From Ideonella sp. (GTDB lineage: Bacteria > Pseudomonadota > Gammaproteobacteria > Burkholderiales > Burkholderiaceae_C): 64,000 bases of DNA. A model generated the notes under the pieces. The model did not search any database. It saw only the letters and a list, made by a program, of their open reading frames with translations, and was not told the origin of the DNA. Shown here one piece after another: positions 8,978 through 18,760 of the stretch. A program made the position numbers and the translations under genes. How positions within the stretch are numbered: the first letter of the stretch is position 1; every line of letters starts with the position of its first letter. The stretch lies in assembly GCA_015075165.1 (NCBI GenBank), contig JABTUY010000002.1:310001-374000 (forward strand), given 5' to 3'.

Positions 8978-9694
8978 ATGACCCAATCCGTACTCATCAC
9001 CGGCGCTTCGGCCGGTATCGGTCGCGCCACGGCGGAGCGGCTCGCCGCCGACGGCTACCACATCATCAACATCGATCGCATGCCCCCTGAGAGACCGCTG
9101 CCAGCTGAGCGCTATGTCGAGGCCGATCTCGGCAGGCCCGACGCAGCGGCCCACTTGTTCAATGCGCTGGCCTTCGAGCACGAGGTCACCGTACTGATCA
9201 ACAACGTTGCCACCGTACGACCCGCCTCCGTGGAGGAGGCAACGCTGGGTGATCTTGAAGCCGTGGTCCGACTCAACCTCGGGGCAGCGCTGGTGGCGAC
9301 ACAGGCCGTGATCGGTCCCATGAAGCGCCGCGGCTACGGACGCGTTGTGAACATCTCCAGCCGAGCAGCACTCGGCAAGGAACTGCGTACCGTGTACTCG
9401 GCCACTAAGGCCGGGCTGAACGGCATGACCCGGACCTGGGCACTGGAGTTGTCGCCGTTCGGCATCACGGTGAACGCCGTGGCTCCCGGGCCCATCGAGA
9501 CGGAACTGTTCAAGCAGGTCAATCCGGAGGACAGCCCGCGCACGAAGGCCATCCTGGACGCCATCCCCGTGCGACGCCTTGGTCAACCGCAGGACATTGC
9601 CCATGCCGTGGCAAGCCTCGTGGATGCACGAAGCGGATTCATCACGGGCCAGGTGCTCAACGTCTGCGGTGGCATGTCGATCGGAGCGGCATAG
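8978..9694 (+). CDS. Short-chain dehydrogenase/reductase (SDR)
   Basis: A 238-residue classical SDR. The Rossmann cofactor motif TGASAGIG is at residues 8-15, NNVA near residue 80, and catalytic Tyr140 and Lys144 lie in YSATKAG. The start at 8978 puts the glycine motif at the usual distance from the N-terminus. It probably oxidises or reduces a secondary alcohol in the cargo pathway. It ends only one base before the start of the chemoreceptor gene, so the two are likely cotranscribed. Substrate is not predictable from sequence. Confidence 0.87.
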   Translation: MTQSVLITGASAGIGRATAERLAADGYHIINIDRMPPERPLPAERYVEADLGRPDAAAHLFNALAFEHEVTVLINNVATVRPASVEEATLGDLEAVVRLNLGAALVATQAVIGPMKRRGYGRVVNISSRAALGKELRTVYSATKAGLNGMTRTWALELSPFGITVNAVAPGPIETELFKQVNPEDSPRTKAILDAIPVRRLGQPQDIAHAVASLVDARSGFITGQVLNVCGGMSIGAA

Positions 9695-9695
9695 C

Positions 9696-11288
9696 GTGCC
9701 GGGCCCTTCTGGATTGCGCGGCGCGCGACTGTTGCGCCTGGCTCAGAACCTCGGCTTCGCCAAGAAGCTCTACTGTTCGGGCGGCGTGACGGTCCTGCTG
9801 GCAATTGCGCTGTGTGTCTTCACACTGCTGAGGATGAACGCCGTGCGGGAGAGCGCTGCTCAACTTGAGCACGTCAACATCGCGCGCGTCCAGCACAGCC
9901 AGGAGGTGCGAAGGCTGTTGGCCGATCTTCGAGCCGACGAGTTGCTCCATGCCATGGCGACCGCAAACGAAGACAAGGCGTCGGCCGAGGCGCTGATTCG
10001 GCGCCACGAGCAAGAGCTCGCAGAACAACTCAAGGCGCTCGATGCGATACCGGTACCCGGCGCAGATCAGTCGGCACGAAAGGAACTGGACGAGGCGATC
10101 GCCCGGTTCGGTTCCTCGCGGCGGAGGTTGATCGAGCTGTCGAATTCGATCGAGACTCGGTTCTCGGAGGCTCGCAGGTTTGCGGCCGTGGAGGCGGCCA
10201 AGAGCTACGCCATGCTCGACGCACCCATTGCCGCACTGCTGGACGCCGAACGCGCGCACGCCAAGGCGGCGAGTGACACGGTGCAGCAGACGTATGAACG
10301 TGCGCGATGGGTCTCATCGATTGGCCTCGCCCTCATGCTGGCGCTGAGCATCGGAGGGAGTGCGCTCATCGTACGCGCGCTCGTGCTGCCGATTCGAGCC
10401 GCTGTTGCGCAGGCGAATGCCATTGCCAGCGGTGACCTCAGGCGGCGAGTGTCCGATCCGCGCACCGACGAAGTGGGCATGCTGCAGGCAGCGCTGGGAG
10501 AGATGTCCGGATCGTTGCAGCAATTGGTGAAGCGAGTACAGACCGCAGGGGCAACGGTCCAGGGCGCGGCCACCGAAATCGCTGCTGGTGTCGGAGATCT
10601 CTCGGCTCGTACCGAGAGAGCGGCCTCTGACATTCAGCGGACGGTGGCTGCCACCACCAGCCTGCGCACGATTGCTTCTCGCAGTGCCGCCGATCTTCAA
10701 GCGGCCTCACGAATTGGTGCCGAGGCAACTCGCGTTGCCAATGCGGGCAGGGCCGCTGTGCAGAGCTTGGTCGACAACAACGAGACGCTGGCCGCCGACT
10801 CGAGACGCATCAGCGAGATCGTCGACCTGATTGATGGCATTGCGTTCCAGACGAACCTGCTGGCTCTCAACGCTGCGATCGAGGCTGCAAATGCCGGAGA
10901 TCGCGGGAAGGGCTTTGCAGCCGTAGCCAAGGAGGTGGGTGCATTGGCAACGCGGAGTTCCGAGTCTGCGAAGGAGATTGGGAGCCTCATTCGCATCAAC
11001 GTGGATCGAATCCACGAGGGCCGAACGCTGGCGCGTTCGGCCGCTGAGGGAATCGAGCAGGTCAAGTCAAGCGTCGACGCGTTCGCGGCACTCGTTCAGT
11101 CGATCGAAGAGCAGGTCGCCATCCAGGCGCGTGAGGTTGACGCTGTCGACACCTCCTTGAAGAACCTGGACCAGCTGACGCAGCAGAACTCCGCTCTGGT
11201 GGAAGAAGCTGCAGCGGCGACTGCCTCACTGAGTTCCGAGGCAACCGAACTCACCCGGTCGACTCGGGCGTTTCGGATCGACGACTGA
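9696..11288 (+). CDS. Methyl-accepting chemotaxis protein
   Basis: A GTG start at 9696, with GGAGCGG just before it, gives 530 residues. The protein has a short cytoplasmic N-terminus, a first membrane helix (about 28-46), a periplasmic four-helix-type sensor of about 160 residues, a second membrane helix (about 208-230), a HAMP domain and a signalling domain. The hairpin tip appears as GIAFQTNLLALNAAIEAAN, the CheA/CheW-binding signature. No C-terminal CheR-binding pentapeptide is seen. Its place between catabolic genes suggests it steers cells toward the substrate of the cargo pathway or a metabolite of it. Confidence 0.87.
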   Translation: MPGPSGLRGARLLRLAQNLGFAKKLYCSGGVTVLLAIALCVFTLLRMNAVRESAAQLEHVNIARVQHSQEVRRLLADLRADELLHAMATANEDKASAEALIRRHEQELAEQLKALDAIPVPGADQSARKELDEAIARFGSSRRRLIELSNSIETRFSEARRFAAVEAAKSYAMLDAPIAALLDAERAHAKAASDTVQQTYERARWVSSIGLALMLALSIGGSALIVRALVLPIRAAVAQANAIASGDLRRRVSDPRTDEVGMLQAALGEMSGSLQQLVKRVQTAGATVQGAATEIAAGVGDLSARTERAASDIQRTVAATTSLRTIASRSAADLQAASRIGAEATRVANAGRAAVQSLVDNNETLAADSRRISEIVDLIDGIAFQTNLLALNAAIEAANAGDRGKGFAAVAKEVGALATRSSESAKEIGSLIRINVDRIHEGRTLARSAAEGIEQVKSSVDAFAALVQSIEEQVAIQAREVDAVDTSLKNLDQLTQQNSALVEEAAAATASLSSEATELTRSTRAFRIDD

Positions 11289-11368
11289 CCCGGCTCATCC
11301 CGGCCGAGGCGCATCGGCCGGCGCGTTGGCAACCACCCAGAGTTTCACCTTTCGTCTACTACACCTCA

Positions 11369-13129
11369 ATGTCTACAAGGAAGATGCACATGACAGGAAC
11401 GCACAGGATCACCGGCGGAGAGGCCCTTGCGCTGATGCTGAAGGAGGCGCAGGTTGGCCCCATGTTTGGAATGGGTGGGTTTCAGTTCCTCCCGTTCTAC
11501 GAGGCGTCGCGCCAACTGGGCCTGCAGCACCACCTCATCAACGACGAGCGAGTAGGTGCTTTCGCCGCCGATGCGTACGCGCGGGTCGCTGGACGCCCAG
11601 GGGTGTGTGACGGCACGCTCGGCCCGGGCGCAACAAACCTGCTGACGGGTCTGGCCGAGTCCTTGAATGCCGGTATCCCGATCATCGCGATGACGACCGA
11701 CACACATCGCGCGCACTCGTGGAAGAACATGACGCAGGAGTGCCGACAACTGGAGATGTTGCGCCCGGCGGTCAAGGAGGTCATCCGCGTCGAGCGGATC
11801 GAGCGCATCCCCGAATTGGTGCGCCGAGCCTTTGCCGTAGCGACCGCCGGCCGCCCCGGCCCCGTGCTTCTCGACTTCCCGGAGGACGTGGTGCATGAGG
11901 AGTTCGAGTTTCCGCAGTCGGACTTCTGGATCGACCCCGCGACGACGCGATTGGGTGGGCGCCGATGCAGCCCGGCCGCCGTGGACCTTGACCGTGCAGC
12001 TTTGTTGCTGTCCCGCGCCGCGCGCCCGCTGATTCTTGCCGGCGGCGGCGTGCACCTCGCGCAGGCATGGAGCGAATTGCGCCAGCTGGCCGAGCAAGAG
12101 AACATTCCAGTCGCGCACACGCTCAGCGGCAAGGGGGCGATTGCGTGCGACCACGATCTCTCGGTAGGCCTGTTCGGCCGCTTCGATCGGTTCGCCAACG
12201 AACTCATCTCTTCATCGGACTGCGTGCTCGTCGTTGGATGCAAGCTGGGCGAGATTGCCACCAAGCGCTTCTCGTTGTTCTCTGGCGCGGCCACGATCAT
12301 CCACCTGGACGTGCTGCCCGAGGAGTTCGGGCGAACCACCCGAGCCAGCATCAACCTCTGGGGAGATGCCGGCGAAGGCATGCTGTCGTTGGCGCATCGG
12401 CTGGTGCAACTCGGGGACCCCGAACAACGGCGGACGGCTCGTGGCCCCTACCTGAGCGAGATCAGGGAGCGCCGCCTGGCGTGGCGCGAGCTTGCCAAGC
12501 CGAGGTACCTGTCGCAAGAGGTGCCGATCAACATGGGCCGCCTGGTGGGTGACTTGCAGCGCATGCTTCCAAGGGAGTCGGTCGTCGTTGCGGATGGTGG
12601 CTTCGCAGCTCACTGGACGGGCCTCCTCTTCGACACGCGCCAGTCGGGGCGTACCTATGTGGCCAATCGAGGTCTGGCTTCCATCGGCTACGGACTGCCC
12701 GGAGCCATCGGCTGCAAGCTGGCCCGACCCGACGCCACGGTCGTCGCTCTCACGGGCGACGGCGGCTTCAACATGACGATCGGTGATCTGGAGACGGCGC
12801 GTCGTGTTGGCGCCAATGTCGTGATCGTCGTGGTCAACAATGCCGCCAGCGGGTACATCAAATCCCTGCAGCACGCGATGTACGGCGCAGGCAATTACCA
12901 GTCCTCCGATCTCGTCGAGATGGACTATGCACGCATCGCAACGGCCATGGGATGCCACGGCATCCGTGTGACCGATCCCGATCAGCTCACTACTGCGTTC
13001 GGGGAGGCGTTTCAGGTGCGCGACAAGCCTGTCGTGGTCGATGTGTGCGTGACCAGGGACCCTGCGCACATGCTGCCTGCGGCGGACAGCAGAACGCTGA
13101 AGGTCGCCAAGGGCGATCGTCCCGTCTAG
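11369..13129 (+). CDS. Thiamine-diphosphate-dependent enzyme, acetolactate synthase-like
   Basis: A 586-residue enzyme with the three domains of the pyruvate oxidase/acetolactate synthase superfamily. Catalytic glutamate E60 is in INDERVGAFAADAYAR. The ThDP/Mg motif starts with GDGGFN near residue 463 and closes at VVVNN about 25 residues later. Family members decarboxylate 2-keto acids or join or split C-C bonds. Followed by an aldehyde dehydrogenase, a keto-acid decarboxylase role (aldehyde product) is plausible but inferred. Candidate starts are 11369, 11384 and 11390; AAGGA at 11377-11381 favours 11390. Confidence 0.8.
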   Translation: MSTRKMHMTGTHRITGGEALALMLKEAQVGPMFGMGGFQFLPFYEASRQLGLQHHLINDERVGAFAADAYARVAGRPGVCDGTLGPGATNLLTGLAESLNAGIPIIAMTTDTHRAHSWKNMTQECRQLEMLRPAVKEVIRVERIERIPELVRRAFAVATAGRPGPVLLDFPEDVVHEEFEFPQSDFWIDPATTRLGGRRCSPAAVDLDRAALLLSRAARPLILAGGGVHLAQAWSELRQLAEQENIPVAHTLSGKGAIACDHDLSVGLFGRFDRFANELISSSDCVLVVGCKLGEIATKRFSLFSGAATIIHLDVLPEEFGRTTRASINLWGDAGEGMLSLAHRLVQLGDPEQRRTARGPYLSEIRERRLAWRELAKPRYLSQEVPINMGRLVGDLQRMLPRESVVVADGGFAAHWTGLLFDTRQSGRTYVANRGLASIGYGLPGAIGCKLARPDATVVALTGDGGFNMTIGDLETARRVGANVVIVVVNNAASGYIKSLQHAMYGAGNYQSSDLVEMDYARIATAMGCHGIRVTDPDQLTTAFGEAFQVRDKPVVVDVCVTRDPAHMLPAADSRTLKVAKGDRPV

Positions 13130-13161
13130 GCGCACCAGGCAAGGAATCGGAGGAACACGCG

Positions 13162-14163
13162 ATGAAGAATCTTCTGCAACAACAGTCGATCCGGCGATGC
13201 CTGGCGTTTGCTCTTGGTGCTGTGGTCGCCATGGTGGGCCAGGTCAGCCACGCGCAAGGGGTGGCCTGGCCTGCGAAACCCGTGACGTGGATCGTTGGGT
13301 TCGCCCCTGGGGGCTCGACAGACGCACTGGCGCGAGTGGTTGCCACGGCTGCGGCCGCGAAGCTCGGACAGGCCGTCGTCGTGGAGAACAGGTCTGGCGC
13401 GAATGGCAATCTTGCGGCGGAGGCCGTTGCCCGGTCGGCACCCGACGGCCACTCGCAGTTGGTCGGGACCATCTCCAACGCGATCAATGCCAGTCTTTAC
13501 AAGAAACTCAACTACGACTTCCTGGCTGACTTCGAGCCCATTGCCATGCTTGCGTCGACGACCAACGTGCTGGTTGTGAATCCGCGTGTGCTACCAGTGT
13601 CGAGCGTTGGAGAGCTGATCAAGTATGCCAAGGCGAACCCGGGCAAGCTCAGCTATGCGTCGTCGGGCAGTGGCAGTTCGATTCATCTGTCGGCCGAGCT
13701 GTTCAAGAAGCAAACGCAGGTCCATCTTGTGCACATCCCGTACCGAGGCAGCGCACCGGCGATGAACGACCTGCTCAGCGGGCAGGTGCAACTCATGTTC
13801 GACAACCTTCCATCGGCTCTCCCGCATATCCGGTCGGGCCGCCTGCGCGCACTCGGCGTTACTTCCACCTCGCGGTCCGCGGTAGCCCCCGACATCCCGA
13901 CGATCGCCGAGTCCGGCCTGCCCGGCTTCAGCGTCGATCCGTGGTTCGCGTTGTTCGCACCCAAGGGCATGGCGCCTGCCGCAAGGACTCGCATGGCTCA
14001 GGCGGTCGACGATGCACTGCGAAGCGCCGAAGTGCGCAAGCAGCTGCTGGACTTGGGCCTCACGCCGAGCAACGTGAGCCCGGCGCATGTGAGGGCGTAC
14101 GTGTCTTCGGAGGTGACCCGGTGGGCTGATGTCGTTAAGTTCTCCGGCGCAAGCGTGGAATGA
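13162..14163 (+). CDS. Bug-family tripartite tricarboxylate transporter substrate-binding protein
   Basis: The start at 13162 follows CGGAGGAA, giving 333 residues with a signal peptide cleaved near HAQG (residue 30). The mature protein has the Bug signatures PVTWIVGFAPGGSTDALAR, ENRSGANGN and IPYRGSAPAMNDL. Bug proteins bind carboxylates or other organic compounds in the periplasm, usually for a TctAB permease. No tctA/tctB genes are in the window, which is common because Bug genes are greatly expanded in Burkholderiales. The stop overlaps the next start (ATGA), linking it to the aldehyde dehydrogenase gene. Confidence 0.87.
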   Translation: MKNLLQQQSIRRCLAFALGAVVAMVGQVSHAQGVAWPAKPVTWIVGFAPGGSTDALARVVATAAAAKLGQAVVVENRSGANGNLAAEAVARSAPDGHSQLVGTISNAINASLYKKLNYDFLADFEPIAMLASTTNVLVVNPRVLPVSSVGELIKYAKANPGKLSYASSGSGSSIHLSAELFKKQTQVHLVHIPYRGSAPAMNDLLSGQVQLMFDNLPSALPHIRSGRLRALGVTSTSRSAVAPDIPTIAESGLPGFSVDPWFALFAPKGMAPAARTRMAQAVDDALRSAEVRKQLLDLGLTPSNVSPAHVRAYVSSEVTRWADVVKFSGASVE

Positions 14164-15647
14164 TGCGCGCATCGAGCGGTTCAAACGCTGTGGCATCCCT
14201 GCGGGACGAGGGGCTCTGGCGATCGAGCGGCCTGATCAACGGTGAGTGGGTGGCGGCAGCCGCGGTGTTCGGCGTTCGTGATCCCGCGACTGGTGAGCGA
14301 CTCGCCGACGTGGCCAACCTTGGGAGGGCCGATGCTGAGGTAGCCATCGCCGCGGCCAACAGTGCGTGGCCCGCATGGCGCGCCAAGCCTGCCAAGGAGC
14401 GTGCAGCCATCCTGATGAAGTGGTTCGCGCTAGTCCATCAGCACGCCGACGACCTCGCCCGCATCCTCACCGCCGAACAGGGCAAACCCTTGGCCGAAGC
14501 GCGCGGCGAGGTGATCTACGGCGCCAGCTTCATAGAGTGGTTCGCCGAAGAGGGCAAGCGCGTCTATGGTGAGACCATCCCAAGCACCGACCCGAACAAG
14601 CGCTACCTCGTCATCAAGCAGCCAATCGGCGTGTGCGCCGCCATCACGCCGTGGAACTTTCCGATAGCGATGATCACGCGCAAGGTTGCACCGGCGCTGG
14701 CCGCCGGCTGCACCGTCGTGGTCAAGCCCGCCGAGCAGACGCCCTTATCGGCATTGGCCCTAGCCGAGCTGGCCAATCGTGCAGGTATTCCCGCTGGCGT
14801 GCTCAACGTGATCACGGCGGACGGCCAAGCGTCCGTCGAAGTGGGACGGGTCCTTTGCACGAGTGAGGTGGTGCGCCACCTGTCGTTCACCGGTTCGACG
14901 GCCGTGGGGCGCATTCTCGCCGCGCAGTGCGCACCGACGATCAAGAAGCTGAGCCTTGAGTTGGGCGGCAACGCGCCATTCATCGTCTTCGACGATGCCG
15001 ACCTCGACAGTGCCGTCGAAGGCGCGATGATCAGCAAGTACCGCAATGCCGGACAGACATGCGTGTGTGCCAATCGTCTGTACGTTCAAGCCGGTGTCTA
15101 CGACGCGTTCGTCGCGAAGCTGGCAGCAAGTGTGCAGCAGCTGAAGGTTGGAAGTGGGTTCGAGGCCGGCGTGACCCAGGGGCCGTTGATCGACGAGCAG
15201 GCGCTTGCAAAGGTTGATTCGCACGTCGCCGATGCGGTCGCCAAGGGTGCAACCGTTCTGACTGGGGGACGAAGGGTCGGCGAACGCTTCTACGAACCGA
15301 CGGTCCTGACGCACACAACAGCGACGATGCTGTGCGCGAGCGAGGAGACGTTCGGTCCCGTGGCACCCGTGTTTCGCTTTGAGCAGGAAGAGGAAGTCAT
15401 CGCGCTGGCCAATGCATCGGAGTCGGGACTCGCGAGCTACTTCTACACACGGGACGTGGGCCGCGTCTTCCGGGTGGCGGAAGCGCTGGAGGTAGGCATG
15501 GTCGGAATCAATACAGGATTGATCTCTACGGCCGAGGTACCCTTCGGCGGCATCAAGCAATCCGGGCTTGGACGCGAAGGCTCGCGGCACGGCATCGAGG
15601 ACTACTTAGAAGTCAAGTACCTGTGCTTGGGCGACGTCGTACCGTGA
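14160..15647 (+). CDS. gabD: NAD(P)-dependent aldehyde dehydrogenase, succinate-semialdehyde type
   Basis: A 495-residue aldehyde dehydrogenase. Catalytic Cys301 is in [11 protein letters not shown] and general-base Glu267 in LELGGNAP. The cofactor-binding [13 protein letters not shown] and SFTGSTAVG segments are present. The closest look-alikes are GabD-type succinate-semialdehyde dehydrogenases (LINGEWV opening, second cysteine two residues after the catalytic one). In this cluster it may oxidise an aldehyde released by the ThDP enzyme encoded upstream. The family is confident, the substrate is not. It is translationally coupled to the Bug gene. Confidence 0.85.
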   Translation: MMRASSGSNAVASLRDEGLWRSSGLINGEWVAAAAVFGVRDPATGERLADVANLGRADAEVAIAAANSAWPAWRAKPAKERAAILMKWFALVHQHADDLARILTAEQGKPLAEARGEVIYGASFIEWFAEEGKRVYGETIPSTDPNKRYLVIKQPIGVCAAITPWNFPIAMITRKVAPALAAGCTVVVKPAEQTPLSALALAELANRAGIPAGVLNVITADGQASVEVGRVLCTSEVVRHLSFTGSTAVGRILAAQCAPTIKKLSLELGGNAPFIVFDDADLDSAVEGAMISKYRNAGQTCVCANRLYVQAGVYDAFVAKLAASVQQLKVGSGFEAGVTQGPLIDEQALAKVDSHVADAVAKGATVLTGGRRVGERFYEPTVLTHTTATMLCASEETFGPVAPVFRFEQEEEVIALANASESGLASYFYTRDVGRVFRVAEALEVGMVGINTGLISTAEVPFGGIKQSGLGREGSRHGIEDYLEVKYLCLGDVVP

Positions 15648-15703
15648 TCTGTTCGACTTCAGTCTCGGTCAGCCTACATTCTGCTCATTGAAAGATGGGC
15701 TGA

Positions 15704-16075
15704 GTGAGCCTGCGCGTTCTCGTAGTCGATGACGATGTCCCGGGATTGATTCTCGCCGAGAGCGTGCTTGCACGACTGAGAGTGGAGGTCGTACCCGCAA
15801 GAGACGGGAGCGAGTGCGTTGCAGCCTTCCGAATGCAGAGGTTCGATGCTGTCTTCATGGACCACCTGATGCCGAGCATGAGCGGCCTCGACGCAACGGA
15901 CCAGATCCGAAGGATTGAGCGCGAACGGGGTGCTCGTCGGACTCCGATCATCGCACTCACGGCCTGCGCGCTTCGAGCCGAGATCGATGACTTCCTCCGT
16001 GCCGGTGCGGACGACGTGCTGCTCAAACCCTATCGCATAGAAGATCTTGCGGCGATGCTTGAGAAGTGGGTTTGA
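15704..16075 (+). CDS. Single-domain response regulator (CheY-like receiver)
   Basis: A 123-residue receiver domain with no output domain. The acidic pocket VVDDD is at residues 7-11, phospho-acceptor Asp53 in FMDHLMP, the switch threonine in ALTACA (about residue 85) and Lys108 in LLKPY. The start is GTG at 15704. Standalone receivers work in chemotaxis or phosphorelays. No histidine kinase is adjacent, but a chemoreceptor lies in the same cargo block. Its helix and loop pattern also fits receivers of hybrid kinases, so a detached domain is possible. Confidence 0.78.
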   Translation: MSLRVLVVDDDVPGLILAESVLARLRVEVVPARDGSECVAAFRMQRFDAVFMDHLMPSMSGLDATDQIRRIERERGARRTPIIALTACALRAEIDDFLRAGADDVLLKPYRIEDLAAMLEKWV

Positions 16076-16301
16076 TGCGAGTGCGGCATAACTGCAATCT
16101 ATCGGTGTCTCCGGGGTGCCAGTCAAGGGGGCTGTTGCGCGACTGAACTCCGCACAGTGAGCATCGGTGCCAGTCCCTCCCTACGCCAGCTTGCGCCGCA
16201 CTGCGCGCCCCTGGGTGTGCTGCGCCGTTGCATGAACCCAGACTCACGCCGTGTCGCCGACAGGGCGCGCACGTCATGGAAACTTGGCACGGAGGTACCG
16301 G

Positions 16302-18296
16302 ATGCCCACAGGCGTCCTGTTCGGTCAGATCCTCGTCGTCCTTACGACGGCTGTCACTGGCGTATGGGCTGCAACGCAGTGGACAGCTGCCGCGTTGGGA
16401 TATCAGGCGCAGTTGGGGCCAGCCTGGTTCCGGGTCTCTGGTGTGCCGATCTATGGACCGTGGAAGCTCTTCGAGTGGTGGTACTTCTTCGACGCCTACG
16501 CCCCGGCTGTATTCCTCCGCGGCGGAATCATCGCGGCATCGAGCGGAATGCTCGCCGCCACGGCCGCCGTTGGCGCGGCGGTCTGGCGTTCACGAGCCGG
16601 CAAGCGCGTCACGACCTACGGCTCGGCCCGCTGGGCTGAGCACGACGAAGTCTGCGCGGCGGATCTGACTGAGTCCGTGGGGGTACTTCTCGGCCGTCTG
16701 CCGGCGGACGGCGACTACCTTCGGCACGAAGGGCCGGAGCATGTGATGGCGTTCGCGCCGACCCGCTCGGGCAAGGGGGTGGGTCTCGTCGTCCCGACGT
16801 TGTTGACTTGGCCCGGCTCCGCGGTCGTTCACGACATCAAGGGCGAGAACTGGCACCTCACGGCGGGCTGGCGTGCGCGGTTCTCGCACTGCCTGCTGTT
16901 CAACCCGACGGACGTGCATTCGGCCGCGTACAACCCGCTGCTCGAAGTACGGCGCGGCACGCACGAGGTGCGCGACGTCCAGAACATCGCCGACATCCTG
17001 GTCGATCCCGAGGGGGCGCTGGAGCGCCGTAACCACTGGGAAAAGACGAGCCACGCGCTGCTGGTCGGAGCCATCCTGCACGTGCTCTATGCCGAAGCGG
17101 ACAAGACCCTGCGGGGAGTCGCCAACTTCCTCTCCGACCCTGCGGCGCCGTTCGAGGTGACCCTGCGCCGGATGATGACAACGAGGCACCTCGATGGTGG
17201 TCCGCACCTGGTCGTCGCCTCTGCAGCCCGCGAGGTGCTCAACAAGAGCGACAACGAACGCTCCGGCGTACTGTCGACCGCGATGAGCTTCCTCGGTCTG
17301 TACCGCGACCCGACGGTGGCCCAGGTCACTTCGCGCTGCGACTGGCGCATCGCCGACCTGATTTCGGCGGACCACCCGGTCTCGCTCTACCTGGTCGTGC
17401 CGCCATCGGACATCAGCCGTACCAAACCGCTGATCCGCCTGATCCTCAACCAGATCGGCCGGCGCCTGACCGAGTCGCTCGACGGTTCTGACGGCATCAA
17501 GCGGCGACACAAGCTGCTGCTGATGCTCGACGAGTTCCCGGCGCTGGGCCGGCTGGACTTCTTCGAGTCGGCGCTGGCGTTCATGGCCGGCTACGGCCTG
17601 CGCGCCTTCCTGATCGCGCAGTCCTTGAACCAGATCGACAAGGCCTACGGTCCCAACCACTCGATCCTCGACAACTGCCACATCCGCATCGCGTTTGCGA
17701 CCAACGACGAGCGCACGGCCAAGCGCATCTCCGACTCGCTGGGTACCGCCACAGAGTTGCGCGCGCAGCGCAATTATGCCGGGCACCGGCTCGCGCCATG
17801 GCTGGGCCACCTGATGGTCTCGCGCCAGGAGACCGCGCGCCCGCTGCTCACTCCGGGCGAGGTGATGCAGTTGCCGCCGGACGAAGCGGTCGTGATGGTC
17901 TCGGGCCATCCGCCGATCAGGGCGGCGAAGCTCCGCTACTACGAGGACCGCAACTTCACGGCCCGCGTGCTGGCACCGCCAGAGTTGTCGGAAGGCGTCT
18001 ACGCGGACCGGCCGGCGCCACGCCAGGACGACTGGAGCGCCCTTCCATGGCCAACCAGGGCGGCCGGGGCACATGGAGGCGGTGCCGCGGGCGGCTTCGC
18101 CGACGAAGGCGGTCACCAGCTCAAGCCAGAGCCGGAGATCGCGCTCGATCTTCCGGCCATCGCGGAGGTCAATGAGCTCGCGTTGCTCGACGACGAGGAC
18201 GATGTGCCCCTTCGTCCTCCGACGGAGCCCGATGGGCGACTTCAGCGGAGCGCCCGGCTGGCGGCACTCGACCCTGACGACGGGATCGCGTTATGA
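16302..18296 (+). CDS. traG: Type IV coupling protein TraG/VirD4
   Basis: The start at 16302 follows CGGAGGTACC and gives 664 residues. The N-terminus has membrane helices (about 5-30 and 65-90) anchoring it in the inner membrane, followed by the conserved TTYGSARWA box. The Walker A motif APTRSGKGVG is near residue 155 and Walker B LLMLDEFPALG near 405. TraG couples the relaxase-DNA complex to the mating channel and powers export by ATP hydrolysis. It restarts the transfer operon after the cargo; its stop overlaps the start of the next gene (ATGA). Confidence 0.93.
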   Translation: MPTGVLFGQILVVLTTAVTGVWAATQWTAAALGYQAQLGPAWFRVSGVPIYGPWKLFEWWYFFDAYAPAVFLRGGIIAASSGMLAATAAVGAAVWRSRAGKRVTTYGSARWAEHDEVCAADLTESVGVLLGRLPADGDYLRHEGPEHVMAFAPTRSGKGVGLVVPTLLTWPGSAVVHDIKGENWHLTAGWRARFSHCLLFNPTDVHSAAYNPLLEVRRGTHEVRDVQNIADILVDPEGALERRNHWEKTSHALLVGAILHVLYAEADKTLRGVANFLSDPAAPFEVTLRRMMTTRHLDGGPHLVVASAAREVLNKSDNERSGVLSTAMSFLGLYRDPTVAQVTSRCDWRIADLISADHPVSLYLVVPPSDISRTKPLIRLILNQIGRRLTESLDGSDGIKRRHKLLLMLDEFPALGRLDFFESALAFMAGYGLRAFLIAQSLNQIDKAYGPNHSILDNCHIRIAFATNDERTAKRISDSLGTATELRAQRNYAGHRLAPWLGHLMVSRQETARPLLTPGEVMQLPPDEAVVMVSGHPPIRAAKLRYYEDRNFTARVLAPPELSEGVYADRPAPRQDDWSALPWPTRAAGAHGGGAAGGFADEGGHQLKPEPEIALDLPAIAEVNELALLDDEDDVPLRPPTEPDGRLQRSARLAALDPDDGIAL

Positions 18297-18760
18297 GCAG
18301 GGCGCGCCTGAACATCTTCATCGAACCGGATCACGCGAGACGGCTCGAGCAACTGGCCGCGCATCAAGGCGTCTCGAAGTCCGCGGTGATCGCCGCAGCG
18401 CTCTCCAGCTTCCTGTCGCCGGAGACCGCCGAGCGTCGCGAGGCCATCGTCGCGCACCGCCTGGACAGCTTGTCGAGGCAGTTCGGGCGGCTGGAGCGCG
18501 ACCAGAACATCCTGGTCGAGACGGTGGCGCTGTACGTGCGCTACTTCCTCACGGTATCGATCCCGGTGCCGGAAGGGCAGCTCGAGGCTGCGCGCGCCCA
18601 AGGCCGCGCTCGCTACGGACAGTTCCTGGAGCAGCTCGGCCGCCACCTGCAGCACGGACGCAGCCTTGTCCGTGACCTGCAGACTGGGGGTGTCATCGGT
18701 GCCGCACCCGGAGCAGCGGGCACCGAACCTTCAGACCCGGACGTTGGGAGCCCTGCGTGA
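18293..18760 (+). CDS. CopG-like ribbon-helix-helix protein
   Basis: A 155-residue protein whose N-terminus (RLNIFIEPDHARRLEQLAA) fits a ribbon-helix-helix DNA-binding fold, followed by a long helical part (about 50-150). Genes of this type occupy the same place between traG and trbB in Tn4371-like elements, where they are annotated as CopG-family regulators. It may autoregulate the transfer operon or act as a relaxosome accessory factor; neither can be decided from sequence. It is coupled to both neighbours by four-base overlaps. Confidence 0.7.
   Translation: MSRARLNIFIEPDHARRLEQLAAHQGVSKSAVIAAALSSFLSPETAERREAIVAHRLDSLSRQFGRLERDQNILVETVALYVRYFLTVSIPVPEGQLEAARAQGRARYGQFLEQLGRHLQHGRSLVRDLQTGGVIGAAPGAAGTEPSDPDVGSPA

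Noticed and set aside
16076-16301. Possible gene between the CheY-like gene and traG
   Set aside because: Short frames on both strands lack ribosome sites and protein-like composition. I see only the traG ribosome site.
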